31,413 nucleotides of DNA from the NCBI GenBank assembly GCA_902464645.1, contig CABQKL010000010.1, positions 1-31,413 of the forward strand, written 5' to 3'. The notes under the pieces were generated by a model. That model did no database searches, was not told where the DNA came from, and was given only the letters and a program-made list of their open reading frames with translations. The position numbers and the translations under genes are program-made. Numbering within the stretch: the stretch's first letter is position 1; each line of letters begins with the position of its first letter. Shown piece by piece: positions 7,652 through 14,812 of the stretch. This stretch comes from an uncultured Collinsella sp. Lineage in GTDB: Bacteria > Actinomycetota > Coriobacteriia > Coriobacteriales > Coriobacteriaceae.

Positions 7652-8251
7652 TTAGGCCTGGAAGGTGTCGCGGTCGGGGGCGAAGGACTGCATTGCTGCG
7701 ATGGTGCGGTCGAAGAGCTCGGGGAGCTCCCAACCCAGCATCTCGGCGCCCTGCGAAATCACATCGCGTGAGCAGCCGGCGGCAAAGCGCTTGTCCTTGA
7801 ACTTTTTCTTGAGCGACTTGGTCGTAAAGTCCATGACGCTCTTACTCGGACGCATGATGACGGCGGCGCCGATCAGGCCGGTGAGCTCATCGCAGGCAAA
7901 CAGGATCTTTTCCATCTGCAGCTCGGGCTTGGGCAGCGAAGAGTTGAAATCGGACGTGTGCGTCTGGATGGCACGGATAAGCTCGGGAGTCGCACCCTCA
8001 CCCTCGAGAATCTCGGCGGCATAGATGGTGTGGTTCATGGGGTCGTCCTCATGCTCCTCCCAATCCAAGTCGTGCAGCAGGCCGACGATGCCCCAAAACT
8101 CCTCGTTCTCGGGGTCGAACTCGCGCGCAAAGTAGCGCATAGTGCCCTCGACCGTCTCGCCATGGGTGATGTGGAACGGGTCCTTGTTGTGCTCGTTGAG
8201 CAGTTCGAACGCGCGGTCGCGGGTGATTCCGGCGGTAAGCGGCTCTGCCAT
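7652..8251 (-). CDS. HD-domain hydrolase
   Basis: This 199-residue protein belongs to the HD superfamily of metal-dependent phosphohydrolases, in the group of predicted HD hydrolases (COG2316-like). Metal ligands are visible as HITHG (His27/His30), the HD pair His60-Asp61 in LLHDLDWEEH, and NHTIYAAEIL downstream. The substrate is not known. It has no signal peptide or membrane segment and should be cytosolic. The gene is single: two nearly identical terminator hairpins bound it on either side (7596-7636 and 8306-8346), so it is probably transcribed alone. The ATG at 8251 has a weak ribosome site (AAGGAGTCCC on the minus strand). Confidence 0.85.
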   Translation of the reverse strand: MAEPLTAGITRDRAFELLNEHNKDPFHITHGETVEGTMRYFAREFDPENEEFWGIVGLLHDLDWEEHEDDPMNHTIYAAEILEGEGATPELIRAIQTHTSDFNSSLPKPELQMEKILFACDELTGLIGAAVIMRPSKSVMDFTTKSLKKKFKDKRFAAGCSRDVISQGAEMLGWELPELFDRTIAAMQSFAPDRDTFQA

Positions 8252-8305
8252 AAGGGACTCCTTGTGCTCGTGGGTATGGCTAAGAATGAATACTACTAGA
8301 ACAAG

Positions 8306-8346
8306 AAAACCACCACAAAGGTGCTTGTCCCCTTTGTGGTGGTTTT
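8306..8346. repeat. 41-nt hairpin repeat, copy 2 (terminator)
   Basis: The stem AAAACCACCACAAAG (8306-8320) / CTTTGTGGTGGTTTT (8332-8346) is identical to copy 1, and the loop differs by one base (GTGCTTGTCCC). It lies 13 nt past the stop of the CarD-like gene on the minus strand and should terminate it. Confidence 0.9.
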
Positions 8347-8359
8347 TGGTGCGGATGGG

Positions 8360-8845
8360 TTAGTTGAGGGCGGCTTGGGCTAGGCGGGCTTCGGCGGCCT
8401 CCTCGGTGACGCCAAGGGCCACGGCGAACTCCTCGATGGAGCGGCGCTTGGCTTCCTTGAGTACGCGCATGTAGTAGGAGCTGGGCTTTTTATCTGCTTC
8501 CTCGGCCTGGCGAATACGGTGCATCATGGTTTTTGCCACGCGAACCGTCTCGGGCGCGCCCAGCTTGAGCTGCTGCTTAAAGTGCGTCTCCTCGAGCGAG
8601 CTATTGCGCTCGGTAAAGGTGTCGCACTCCAGCTCGTCGTAGTGGCTCAGCAGGTGCTCTGCATCTTGCTGGGAGATGGCGGCATGCAGACGGTCGGCCT
8701 GCGCCACGGGATACATGAGGATCGTCTGCGCATGTCCCTGCTTGGTCTCGAGCAACAGCATGGGCTGCGGCGTGTCGTCCCTAAAACCGACGACGGTGCA
8801 GACTCCCTGACCCGGATGAATGACGTGTTGACCGATTGAGAACAT
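8360..8845 (-). CDS. CarD-family transcriptional regulator
   Basis: The 161-residue product matches the CarD/CdnL family, which binds RNA polymerase beta and stabilises promoter opening. The N-terminal RNA-polymerase-interacting domain (about 1-65) begins MFSIGQHVIHPGQGVCTV, the usual tudor-like start. The C-terminal part (about 85-161) is helical and charged, as in family members that bind upstream DNA. The start is secure: GGAGGT lies 4 nt before the ATG. Upstream, ATACG-N6-CGTAT (8860-8875) is a short palindrome that may be an operator. CarD proteins usually affect rRNA and growth-linked promoters; the specific targets here are unknown. Confidence 0.9.
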   Translation of the reverse strand: MFSIGQHVIHPGQGVCTVVGFRDDTPQPMLLLETKQGHAQTILMYPVAQADRLHAAISQQDAEHLLSHYDELECDTFTERNSSLEETHFKQQLKLGAPETVRVAKTMMHRIRQAEEADKKPSSYYMRVLKEAKRRSIEEFAVALGVTEEAAEARLAQAALN

Positions 8846-9032
8846 GCTACCTCCAACTTATACGAATTCACGTATGTTAAGAATACCACGCTGACGTGCG
8901 TAAACCCTTACTTTATGCAGGAAAAGCACACAACTCCGATAGGTAAGAGTATTCGATAAAATGCACCGCCCATTCATATGTTTATGCAGTTCCAACGCGT
9001 GCATAATCTGCAGGCAAACCGTCAACTTTGTA

Positions 9033-9052
9033 CTGCCGCGTAGGAGCGGTAG
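9033..9052 (+). other. Hairpin in the carD-argS gap
   Basis: The 342-bp gap between the divergent carD and argS genes is AT-richer than its neighbours. It holds this hairpin (CTGCCGC / GCGGTAG, one G-U pair, 6-nt loop) followed by TCATTTTT. It could be a weak terminator upstream of the argS promoter. No T-box specifier or T-box consensus is visible. Confidence 0.35.
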
Positions 9053-9091
9053 TCATTTTTGTGCATATGCAATATCTATTAGCTTTACCCT

Positions 9092-9120
9092 GCGACAGTG
9101 TACGTCGCTTGTGATAGAGT
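9092..9120 (+). promoter_or_regulatory. Probable argS promoter
   Basis: GCGACA (9092-9097) and TAGAGT (9115-9120) are separated by 17 bp, each matching the consensus at 4 of 6 positions. The start site would be about 9127, giving a ~60-nt leader. Confidence 0.4.
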
Positions 9121-9187
9121 GCTACAAACTCTGGCTTTTGCCCTACGAGTGACCAAGAGCTCGGGGGCTTTAACACAAGGAGGATCT

Positions 9188-11041
9188 ATGCCCGAGAAGA
9201 TTGAAGAGCTGGTACGCGCTGCGCTTGCTGCGGCCCAGGAGGCCGGCGACCTTTCCGCATTTGAACTTGACGATTGCGCCATCGAGCGACCGGCTGACAC
9301 TTCTCATGGCGAGTGGACCTCCACCATGGCCCTGAAGTCCGCCAAGCTGGCTCACTGCGCCCCGCGCAAGATCGCCGAGGCCGTCGTTGCCCATATGCCC
9401 GAGGACCCCGCGATCGAGAAGGTCGAGATCGCCGGACCTGGCTTCATCAACTTCTACCTTTCCGTTGCCGTCAAGAACGCCATCTTCGGCGAGGCCCGCG
9501 AGAAGGGCATGGACTTCGCTAAGTCCAACGTCGGCGGCGGCCTGAAGACCCAGGTCGAGTTCGTCTCCGCCAACCCCGTCGGCCCCATGCACATCGGCCA
9601 CGGCCGCTGGGCCGCGCTGGGCGACTCCCTCTGCCGCGTTATGGACCACGCCGGTTACGACATCCAGCGTGAGTTCTACATCAACGACCACGGCTCTCAG
9701 ATGAACACCTTCGGCAACTCCATCAGCACGCGCTACATGCAGCTTGCCGACATCATCGCCAAGCAGGGCGTGGATATCGATGAGGCTCACAAGCTGCTGA
9801 TCGCCGACCGCGATGCCTTTGTCGCCGACGAGAACGACGAGCACCCCGAGACCCATCCGTATCAGGACAACTTTGCCGAGACTCTGGGCAAGGACTCCTA
9901 CGGCGGCGACTACATCATCGACGAGGCTGCCGAGTTCTGGCGCACCGACGGCGATAAGTGGGTCAACGCCGATCCGCAGGAGCGCATGGAGAGCTTCCGT
10001 GAGCGCGGCTACGTAAAGATGGTCGACAACATGCGCGACCTTTGCCACGCCGTTAACTGCGACTTTGATCGTTGGTTCTCCGAGCGCTCTCTGTACGTGA
10101 AGGACACCGAGGGCGAGACCGCCGGCACCTCCGCCGTCGACCGCGCTTTTGAGAAGCTCGACAAGATGGGCTACCTCTACACCAAGGACGGTGCCCTGTG
10201 GTTCCGCTCCACCGACCTGGGCGACGACAAGGACCGCGTCCTGATCAAGTCCGATGGCGAGTACACCTACTTCGCCTCCGACGTTGCCTATCACTGGGAT
10301 AAGTTCCAGCGCGTCGACCACGTCATCGACATCTGGGGCGCCGACCACCACGGCTACATCGAGCGCGTCCGCTGCGTCTGTGACGCTCTTGGCTATCCCG
10401 GCAAGTTTGAGGTTCTGCTGGGCCAGCTCGTCAACCTGCTGCGCAACGGCAAGCCCGTCCGTATGTCCAAGCGCAAGGGCACCATGGTGACCCTGCAGGA
10501 ACTCGTCGACGAGGTCGGCTCTGACGCCGCCCGCTACACGCTCATCTCCAAAAGCTCCAACCAGATGGTCGACTTCGACATTGAGGCCGTCAAGAAGCGC
10601 GACAACTCCAACCCGGTGTACTACGTGCAGTACGCTCACGCTCGCGTGTGCTCCATCCTGCGTCGTGCCGCCGACGTTACCGCCGAGCAGGCCGCCGAGA
10701 TGGGCATGAAGGCCGTCGCCGAGAAGGCTATTGGCGAGAACGTCGATTACTCGCTGCTGACCGACCCGACCGAGCTCGCCCTTTCGCGTAAGCTCAACGA
10801 GCTCACCGACCTCATCGGTAGCTGCGCTCGCGATCGCGCCCCGTTCCGCCTGACGCACTTTGCCGAGGAGCTCGCTGGCGACTTCCACAGCTTCTACGCC
10901 GCCTGCCAGGTCCTTCCGAGCGAGGGCCGTCCCGTCGACCCTGAGCTCTCGCGCGCCCGTTTGGCCGCCTGCGACGCCGTCCGTGTGACGCTCGCCCTGG
11001 TGCTTACCCTCGTTGGCGTTTCTGCCCCCGAGCAGATGTAA
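9188..11041 (+). CDS. argS: Arginyl-tRNA synthetase
   Basis: This class I synthetase attaches arginine to tRNA-Arg. The 617-residue product shows an N-terminal Add1 domain, the signature HIGH at 135-138 (within NPVGPMHIGHG), IWGADHHGYIERV, and the KMSKS-equivalent RMSKRKG. The C-terminal DALR-type anticodon-binding domain follows from about residue 500 (YAHARVCSILRRA). The ATG at 9188 is preceded by a strong AAGGAGG; the frame is open to 9098 but that stretch overlaps the promoter. A strong terminator lies 48 nt downstream, so it is transcribed alone. Confidence 0.97.
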   Translation: MPEKIEELVRAALAAAQEAGDLSAFELDDCAIERPADTSHGEWTSTMALKSAKLAHCAPRKIAEAVVAHMPEDPAIEKVEIAGPGFINFYLSVAVKNAIFGEAREKGMDFAKSNVGGGLKTQVEFVSANPVGPMHIGHGRWAALGDSLCRVMDHAGYDIQREFYINDHGSQMNTFGNSISTRYMQLADIIAKQGVDIDEAHKLLIADRDAFVADENDEHPETHPYQDNFAETLGKDSYGGDYIIDEAAEFWRTDGDKWVNADPQERMESFRERGYVKMVDNMRDLCHAVNCDFDRWFSERSLYVKDTEGETAGTSAVDRAFEKLDKMGYLYTKDGALWFRSTDLGDDKDRVLIKSDGEYTYFASDVAYHWDKFQRVDHVIDIWGADHHGYIERVRCVCDALGYPGKFEVLLGQLVNLLRNGKPVRMSKRKGTMVTLQELVDEVGSDAARYTLISKSSNQMVDFDIEAVKKRDNSNPVYYVQYAHARVCSILRRAADVTAEQAAEMGMKAVAEKAIGENVDYSLLTDPTELALSRKLNELTDLIGSCARDRAPFRLTHFAEELAGDFHSFYAACQVLPSEGRPVDPELSRARLAACDAVRVTLALVLTLVGVSAPEQM

Positions 11042-11089
11042 GCGCTGGTCGTTTGACTGCGTTGGTTTGGTTTGACTGAGCCTCGAAAG

Positions 11090-11120
11090 CCCGATCTCCC
11101 ATGCGGAGGTCGGGTTTTTT
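11090..11120 (+). terminator. Rho-independent terminator of argS
   Basis: A 10-bp stem CCCGATCTCC / GGAGGTCGGG (one G-U pair) with a 5-nt loop is followed by TTTTTT. Confidence 0.93.
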
Positions 11121-11175
11121 GCATTTTTCGAGACTGTTTGGTTTGCTGGAAAATGCTATCAAATCGCAATTATAC

Positions 11176-11307
11176 CGGTTTACTACGATGAATTTGGGGA
11201 ATCCAACCACACGGGCTTTTCAGCGAAAAGCGCAAGCCATCTAGCTGGGGTTTTATTTTTTCGGTTTTTGGCGTGGTCGTGGTTGAGCGATTCATCGTAG
11301 TAAACCG
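11176..11307. mobile_element. MITE-like element 1 (132 bp, 18-bp terminal inverted repeats)
   Basis: CGGTTTACTACGATGAAT (11176-11193) and ATTCATCGTAGTAAACCG (11290-11307) are perfect 18-bp inverted repeats around 96 non-coding bases. Read on the minus strand, its interior resembles element 2 at 11404: a TACTACG end, then CCACGCC, then an A-rich tract and CAGCTAG. No transposase is encoded. No clear target-site duplication was seen. Confidence 0.65.
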
Positions 11308-11318
11308 CCTTGGTTTTG

Positions 11319-11357
11319 AAAATGACCCCTTGGGGACGGAGGAAAACGGATCATTTT
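11319..11357. repeat. GGGGAC repeat element, short copy
   Basis: This 39-bp element has ends AAAATGACCC and GGATCATTTT and the interior CTTGGGGACGGAGGAAAAC, matching the element at 3258-3310 except that the 14-bp tandem duplication is absent. It is followed directly by TGTCCCGTGG, another GTCCC motif. Confidence 0.8.
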
Positions 11358-11403
11358 TGTCCCGTGGAGGAGCGGTGGGATACCTTCTGCCAAGAATCGG
11401 GGG

Positions 11404-11533
11404 CATCTACTACGTTTAAGTGCGTACCCCGAACCACGCCGAAAATCGCAATATTAAAATCGCAGGTAGCAGGTCTGCGACTTTCGAAAAATAGTGAGTA
11501 TGGTCAGGGGTGCGGGGGCAAACGTAGTAGATG
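11404..11533. mobile_element. MITE-like element 2 (130 bp, 14-bp terminal inverted repeats)
   Basis: CATCTACTACGTTT (11404-11417) and AAACGTAGTAGATG (11520-11533) are perfect inverted repeats. Its length (130 versus 132 bp), the TACTACG core at the ends, and an interior CCACGCC followed by an A-rich tract and CAGGTAG match the reverse complement of element 1, so the two look like divergent family members in opposite orientation. Confidence 0.6.
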
Positions 11534-11632
11534 GGCGCGATTCGTGGCACATCGATCTTGGGGCCGATGCCCTTGTCCCTTAGCTGTTCCGTTTTCTCGA
11601 TGCTTGAGGCTTGATCTGCCTTCTTCTTATGA

Positions 11633-11701
11633 GTTGCGGTGGAATGGTTCCTGCTTGAGAGGTGCCGGCCGGGATTTGGGAACTATTTCACCGCAGCTTT
11701 T
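11633..11701 (+). other. Long hairpin with U-rich tail in the argS-rho gap
   Basis: TGCGGTGGAATGGTTCC (11635-11651) pairs over all 17 positions with GGAACTATTTCACCGCA (11679-11695) if two G-U pairs are allowed, and two more pairs extend the base. CTTTT follows. The loop of 27 nt contains GCCGGC. It could be a terminator or the end of an unannotated RNA. The rest of 11534-11780 shows nothing gene-like to me. Confidence 0.5.
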
Positions 11702-11782
11702 AATGTGGCGATGGTGTACGCCGGAACTTTGTAAAGAGCATCCCTTTTGACTAGTCGTTTAAGAACGTCCCCGATGACTAAG

Positions 11783-11810
11783 TTGCAGGTGGTTGCGGTT
11801 GTGTTACACT
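11783..11810 (+). promoter_or_regulatory. Probable rho promoter
   Basis: TTGCAG (11783-11788) and TACACT (11805-11810) are 16 bp apart. The start site would be about 11817, leaving a leader of nearly 140 nt before the rho start codon. Confidence 0.45.
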
Positions 11811-11816
11811 AACGCT

Positions 11817-11954
11817 GCGTATATAACGCAATCATCTCTATACAGATCAATGATGTCCGTCGGTATTTGACGGAGCTAGACTGTTTAGCCGCCCTGAAGG
11901 TTTATGCAGGGAGCATGTGATCACAGGGCTTGAAAAGAAAGTTGAGCAAACACT
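11817..11954 (+). promoter_or_regulatory. Structured leader of rho
   Basis: Three hairpins follow each other: TCCGTC/GACGGA (11856-11874), GCTA/TAGC (11875-11889), and CCCTG/CAGGG (11892-11911). A second CAGGG at 11924-11928, next to the palindrome TGTGATCACA (11916-11925), could compete for the same CCCTG, giving two exclusive folds. Rho regulates its own leader by attenuation in E. coli; a similar role here is inference. Confidence 0.45.
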
Positions 11955-14498
11955 GTGTCTGATCAACAACAAGAAAACGAAATAACGACGACGCAAACGG
12001 CTCCCGCTGCACCGGTTACGTCGGACCAGGCCGTGCTGTCCGCGCCGGCGCAGGTCTCGGCCCCCGAGGCGCCTAAGGCCGCCGCGCCCACCACGCCCGT
12101 TGCTAGCGAGGAGGCTGCTCCCGCTAAGCCTAAGCGCACGCGTCGTGTGGCCAAGCCTGCTGCGGACGGCGAGGATGCCGAAAAGCCCAAGCGCCGTACG
12201 ACGCGCACCACGCGCGCGAAGCGGCCCGTTGCCGCCGATGCTTCGGTCCCCATTTCCGATGAGGTCGCGCAGGCCCGTGCACTGGCGCAGATTAGCGAGG
12301 CCCAGGTTGTGCGTGCCCGCCGTCGCGCTGCCGAGCGCGAGGCCGCGGCATTGACTGAGTTCGCTGCGCCGGTCGCCCCCGAGGCTCCTGCTGCCGAACA
12401 GTCGGCCGAGAAGCCGGCACCGCGCACGCGTCGCCGTGCGGCAGCCAAGACGCAGCAGCCCGTCGAGCAGCTGACTCCTGAGGTCGCTGAAGCTCCGGCT
12501 CGTTCTGCGGCAGGGGAGGGCGCTTCCTCCGCTGAGCCCGTCGTGCACGCTGAGGTCAACGAGGTTCCCGTCGTTGATCCGGCTCTGCGCCCGCATCGTC
12601 GTGGCCGCAAGCCCAAGGCGTATGTTGAGGCCGAGAAAGCCGCTGCCGCAGCAGCTGCTGCCCAGGGCGCAGCGGTGACGGCCGAGCCTACGGCCACGGT
12701 CGATTTCTGGGTCCAGGACGCTCCGTCCACCGAGGCTCCCGCATCTGCCGATGCCGAGCTCGCCGATGTCCGCCCCGGCCGTAGCCGTCGCACCGCGGCA
12801 AAGCGCTCGACGAAGGCGAAGGCCAAAGTCGACGCCGAGGCCAAGTCCGTCGAGGACAAGTCCTCCCAGGCAACCGCCGATGCCGCTTCCGAGGCCGAGA
12901 ACGTCGACCAGCCGGCAACTGAGAAGCCCAAGCGTGCGCGCAAGAAGTCCGCGAGGGCCAAGGTTGCCGAGCAGCAGGGTGACGCCGATTCCGGTGCTCA
13001 TGCCAACGCCGACGCCAAGGCGGAGGGCGAGGCTCCGTCCGGCACCGATGCACCCGCAGCCGACGGGGGCGTCGACACCGAAGAGGGCGCCCGCCCCAGC
13101 CGCCGTCAGCACAAGCGCAACGATGAGCGCAACGACCGCAAAGACGATCGCAACAACGACCGCCGCAGCCGTCAGCGCGACCGCAAACAGCGCAATAGGG
13201 AGCGCAACGCCGCCCCCACCGAGCCCACGCTTTCGCGCGAGGAGCTTGCGGCCATGAAGGTCGCCGAGCTGCGCGAGAAGGCAAAAGAGTTCGAGATCGA
13301 GACGACCGGCAAGAAGAAGGCCGAGCTTGTCGAGGAGATCTACACGACCGCCGCGAAGGCCGAGGGCTTCCGCGATATTAAGGGCATCCTGCAGATTCGC
13401 CCGGACGGCTCCGGCATCATCCATGCCCACGGTTACATGAAGTCCAACGAAGACGCCTTCGTCCCCGCTTACCTCATTCGCTCCGCACGCCTGCGCACGG
13501 GCGATGTCATCGAGGGTTCGCTGCGCCCTTCGCGCGGCGGCGACAAGCGAGCCGGCCTCGCCAAGATCACGACCGTTAACGGCATGGATCCCGAGCAGAT
13601 CCGCAACCGCCCCAAGTTCGGCGACCTTACCCCGGTCTATCCCAACGAGCCGCTGCGCATGGAGCATGGCAAGGATTCCATTACCGGTCGCGCCATCGAT
13701 ATCGTGTCACCCATCGGCAAGGGCCAGCGTGGCCTGATCGTGTCGCCGCCCAAGGCCGGCAAGACAACGATCCTTAAGAAGATTTGCCAGTCCATTTCGA
13801 TCAACAACCCCGAGGTGCACCTCATCTGCCTGCTCGTCGACGAGCGCCCCGAAGAAGTCACCGATATGCAGCGCTCCATCAAGGGCGAGGTCGTGGCCTC
13901 GACCTTCGATATGCCTGCCGAGAACCACACCCGCGTGGCCGAGCTCGTCATCGAGCGTGCCAAGCGCATCGTGGAGCTGGGCGGCGATGTCGTGGTGGTG
14001 CTCGACTCCATCACGCGTCTTGCCCGCGCCTACAACCTGGCGGCACCCGCCTCGGGCCGTATCCTTTCGGGCGGCGTCGATTCGGCAGCTCTCTATCCGC
14101 CCAAGCGTTTCCTGGGTGCAGCCCGCAATATCGAAAACGGCGGCTCGCTCACCATCCTCGCCTCCGCCCTTATCGACACCGGCTCCAAGATGGATGAGGT
14201 CATCTTTGAGGAGTTCAAGGGCACAGGTAACATGGAGCTCAAGCTCGACCGCGATCTTGCCGATCGCCGCATCTTCCCGGCCATCGACCCCGTTGCCTCC
14301 GGTACGCGCAACGAGGACCTGCTGGTCGACGAGCAGATGCGCCCGTTTGTCTTTGGCCTGCGTCGCATCCTCGCCGGTATGAACAACACCGAGCGCGCGG
14401 CGGCGTCGTTTATTAAGGGCCTTAAGGGAACCAACACCAACCAGGAGTTCCTGGTGCGCTCGGCCAAAAAGCACAGCGACTACGAGCAGACGTTTTAG
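11955..14498 (+). CDS. rho: Transcription termination factor Rho with long N-terminal extension
   Basis: Rho is a hexameric RNA helicase that ends transcription. The 847-residue product is about twice the E. coli length (419). Residues 1 to ~425 are low-complexity: Ala/Pro/Lys/Glu-rich first, then an Arg/Asn/Asp-rich stretch at about 375-420 likely to bind RNA. The conserved core starts with the Rho N domain (LSREELAAMKVAELREKAKE, ~426), then the RNA-binding cold-shock-like domain (~473-550). The ATPase domain has Walker A PPKAGKTT at 598-605 (Lys603), Walker B VVVVLDS, and the R-loop region near TGSKMDEVIFEEFKGTGN. Such insertions are known in actinobacterial Rho. The start is a GTG at 11955 with a weakly placed AAAGAAAG site, so the exact start is less certain. 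Confidence 0.95.
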   Translation: MSDQQQENEITTTQTAPAAPVTSDQAVLSAPAQVSAPEAPKAAAPTTPVASEEAAPAKPKRTRRVAKPAADGEDAEKPKRRTTRTTRAKRPVAADASVPISDEVAQARALAQISEAQVVRARRRAAEREAAALTEFAAPVAPEAPAAEQSAEKPAPRTRRRAAAKTQQPVEQLTPEVAEAPARSAAGEGASSAEPVVHAEVNEVPVVDPALRPHRRGRKPKAYVEAEKAAAAAAAAQGAAVTAEPTATVDFWVQDAPSTEAPASADAELADVRPGRSRRTAAKRSTKAKAKVDAEAKSVEDKSSQATADAASEAENVDQPATEKPKRARKKSARAKVAEQQGDADSGAHANADAKAEGEAPSGTDAPAADGGVDTEEGARPSRRQHKRNDERNDRKDDRNNDRRSRQRDRKQRNRERNAAPTEPTLSREELAAMKVAELREKAKEFEIETTGKKKAELVEEIYTTAAKAEGFRDIKGILQIRPDGSGIIHAHGYMKSNEDAFVPAYLIRSARLRTGDVIEGSLRPSRGGDKRAGLAKITTVNGMDPEQIRNRPKFGDLTPVYPNEPLRMEHGKDSITGRAIDIVSPIGKGQRGLIVSPPKAGKTTILKKICQSISINNPEVHLICLLVDERPEEVTDMQRSIKGEVVASTFDMPAENHTRVAELVIERAKRIVELGGDVVVVLDSITRLARAYNLAAPASGRILSGGVDSAALYPPKRFLGAARNIENGGSLTILASALIDTGSKMDEVIFEEFKGTGNMELKLDRDLADRRIFPAIDPVASGTRNEDLLVDEQMRPFVFGLRRILAGMNNTERAAASFIKGLKGTNTNQEFLVRSAKKHSDYEQTF

Positions 14499-14539
14499 AC
14501 CAAAAGCCGCACGCTATATCGCCATGAGAACGGGCAATC

Positions 14540-14567
14540 GGGCCGGGGTTTATGCCCCGGCCCTTTC
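14540..14567 (+). terminator. Rho-independent terminator of rho
   Basis: The 9-bp stem GGGCCGGGG / CCCCGGCCC with a 6-nt loop is followed by TTTCTTT, 41 nt after the rho stop. Confidence 0.9.
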
Positions 14568-14647
14568 TTTGCGGCGCCACTCGGCAACATTTTTTGACCT
14601 TATGACCGACAAGCAGCGGTTTTCGAGCCACAATCCGGCCTCATCGC

Positions 14648-14676
14648 TTGCAATCGGAGGGTCGGTTTCGCATAAT
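14648..14676 (+). promoter_or_regulatory. Promoter of the two-TM protein / VanZ pair
   Basis: TTGCAA (14648-14653) and CATAAT (14671-14676) are 17 bp apart; the -10 matches 5 of 6. The leader would be ~130 nt and includes the hairpin at 14704-14755. Confidence 0.6.
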
Positions 14677-14703
14677 AACTTTAAGCTCCGCGACGGAAAA
14701 CGC

Positions 14704-14755
14704 AGATGAAACGAACCATATACCGTTGCTTTGGGACGCATGTCCCGCTTCATCT
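14704..14755 (+). repeat. GGGAC hairpin in the leader of the two-TM protein gene
   Basis: GGGAC-GCAT-GTCCC (14733-14746) is a tight inner hairpin. AGATGAA (14704-14710) and TTCATCT (14749-14755) can close it as an outer stem. It shares the GGGAC core of the repeat family seen elsewhere in the window. Confidence 0.5.
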
Positions 14756-14812
14756 TCTCTCGCGCAGCCAACTAAATGATGCGATTTGGGTGCTGGAAGA
14801 TGGGGAGAGCTC

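Noticed and set aside
9053..9187. A possible T-box or riboswitch in front of argS
   Set aside because: No T-box consensus, specifier loop or terminator/antiterminator pair is visible, and the likely promoter leaves only ~60 nt of leader.
11310..11750. A 146-codon plus-strand frame in the argS-rho gap
   Set aside because: It runs through the GGGGAC repeat, MITE-like element 2 and the long hairpin, lacks a ribosome site and has no recognisable motif.
12100..13257. Several long overlapping frames on both strands through the rho N-terminal region
   Set aside because: They are by-products of GC-rich low-complexity coding; only the frame leading into the conserved Rho core is credible.
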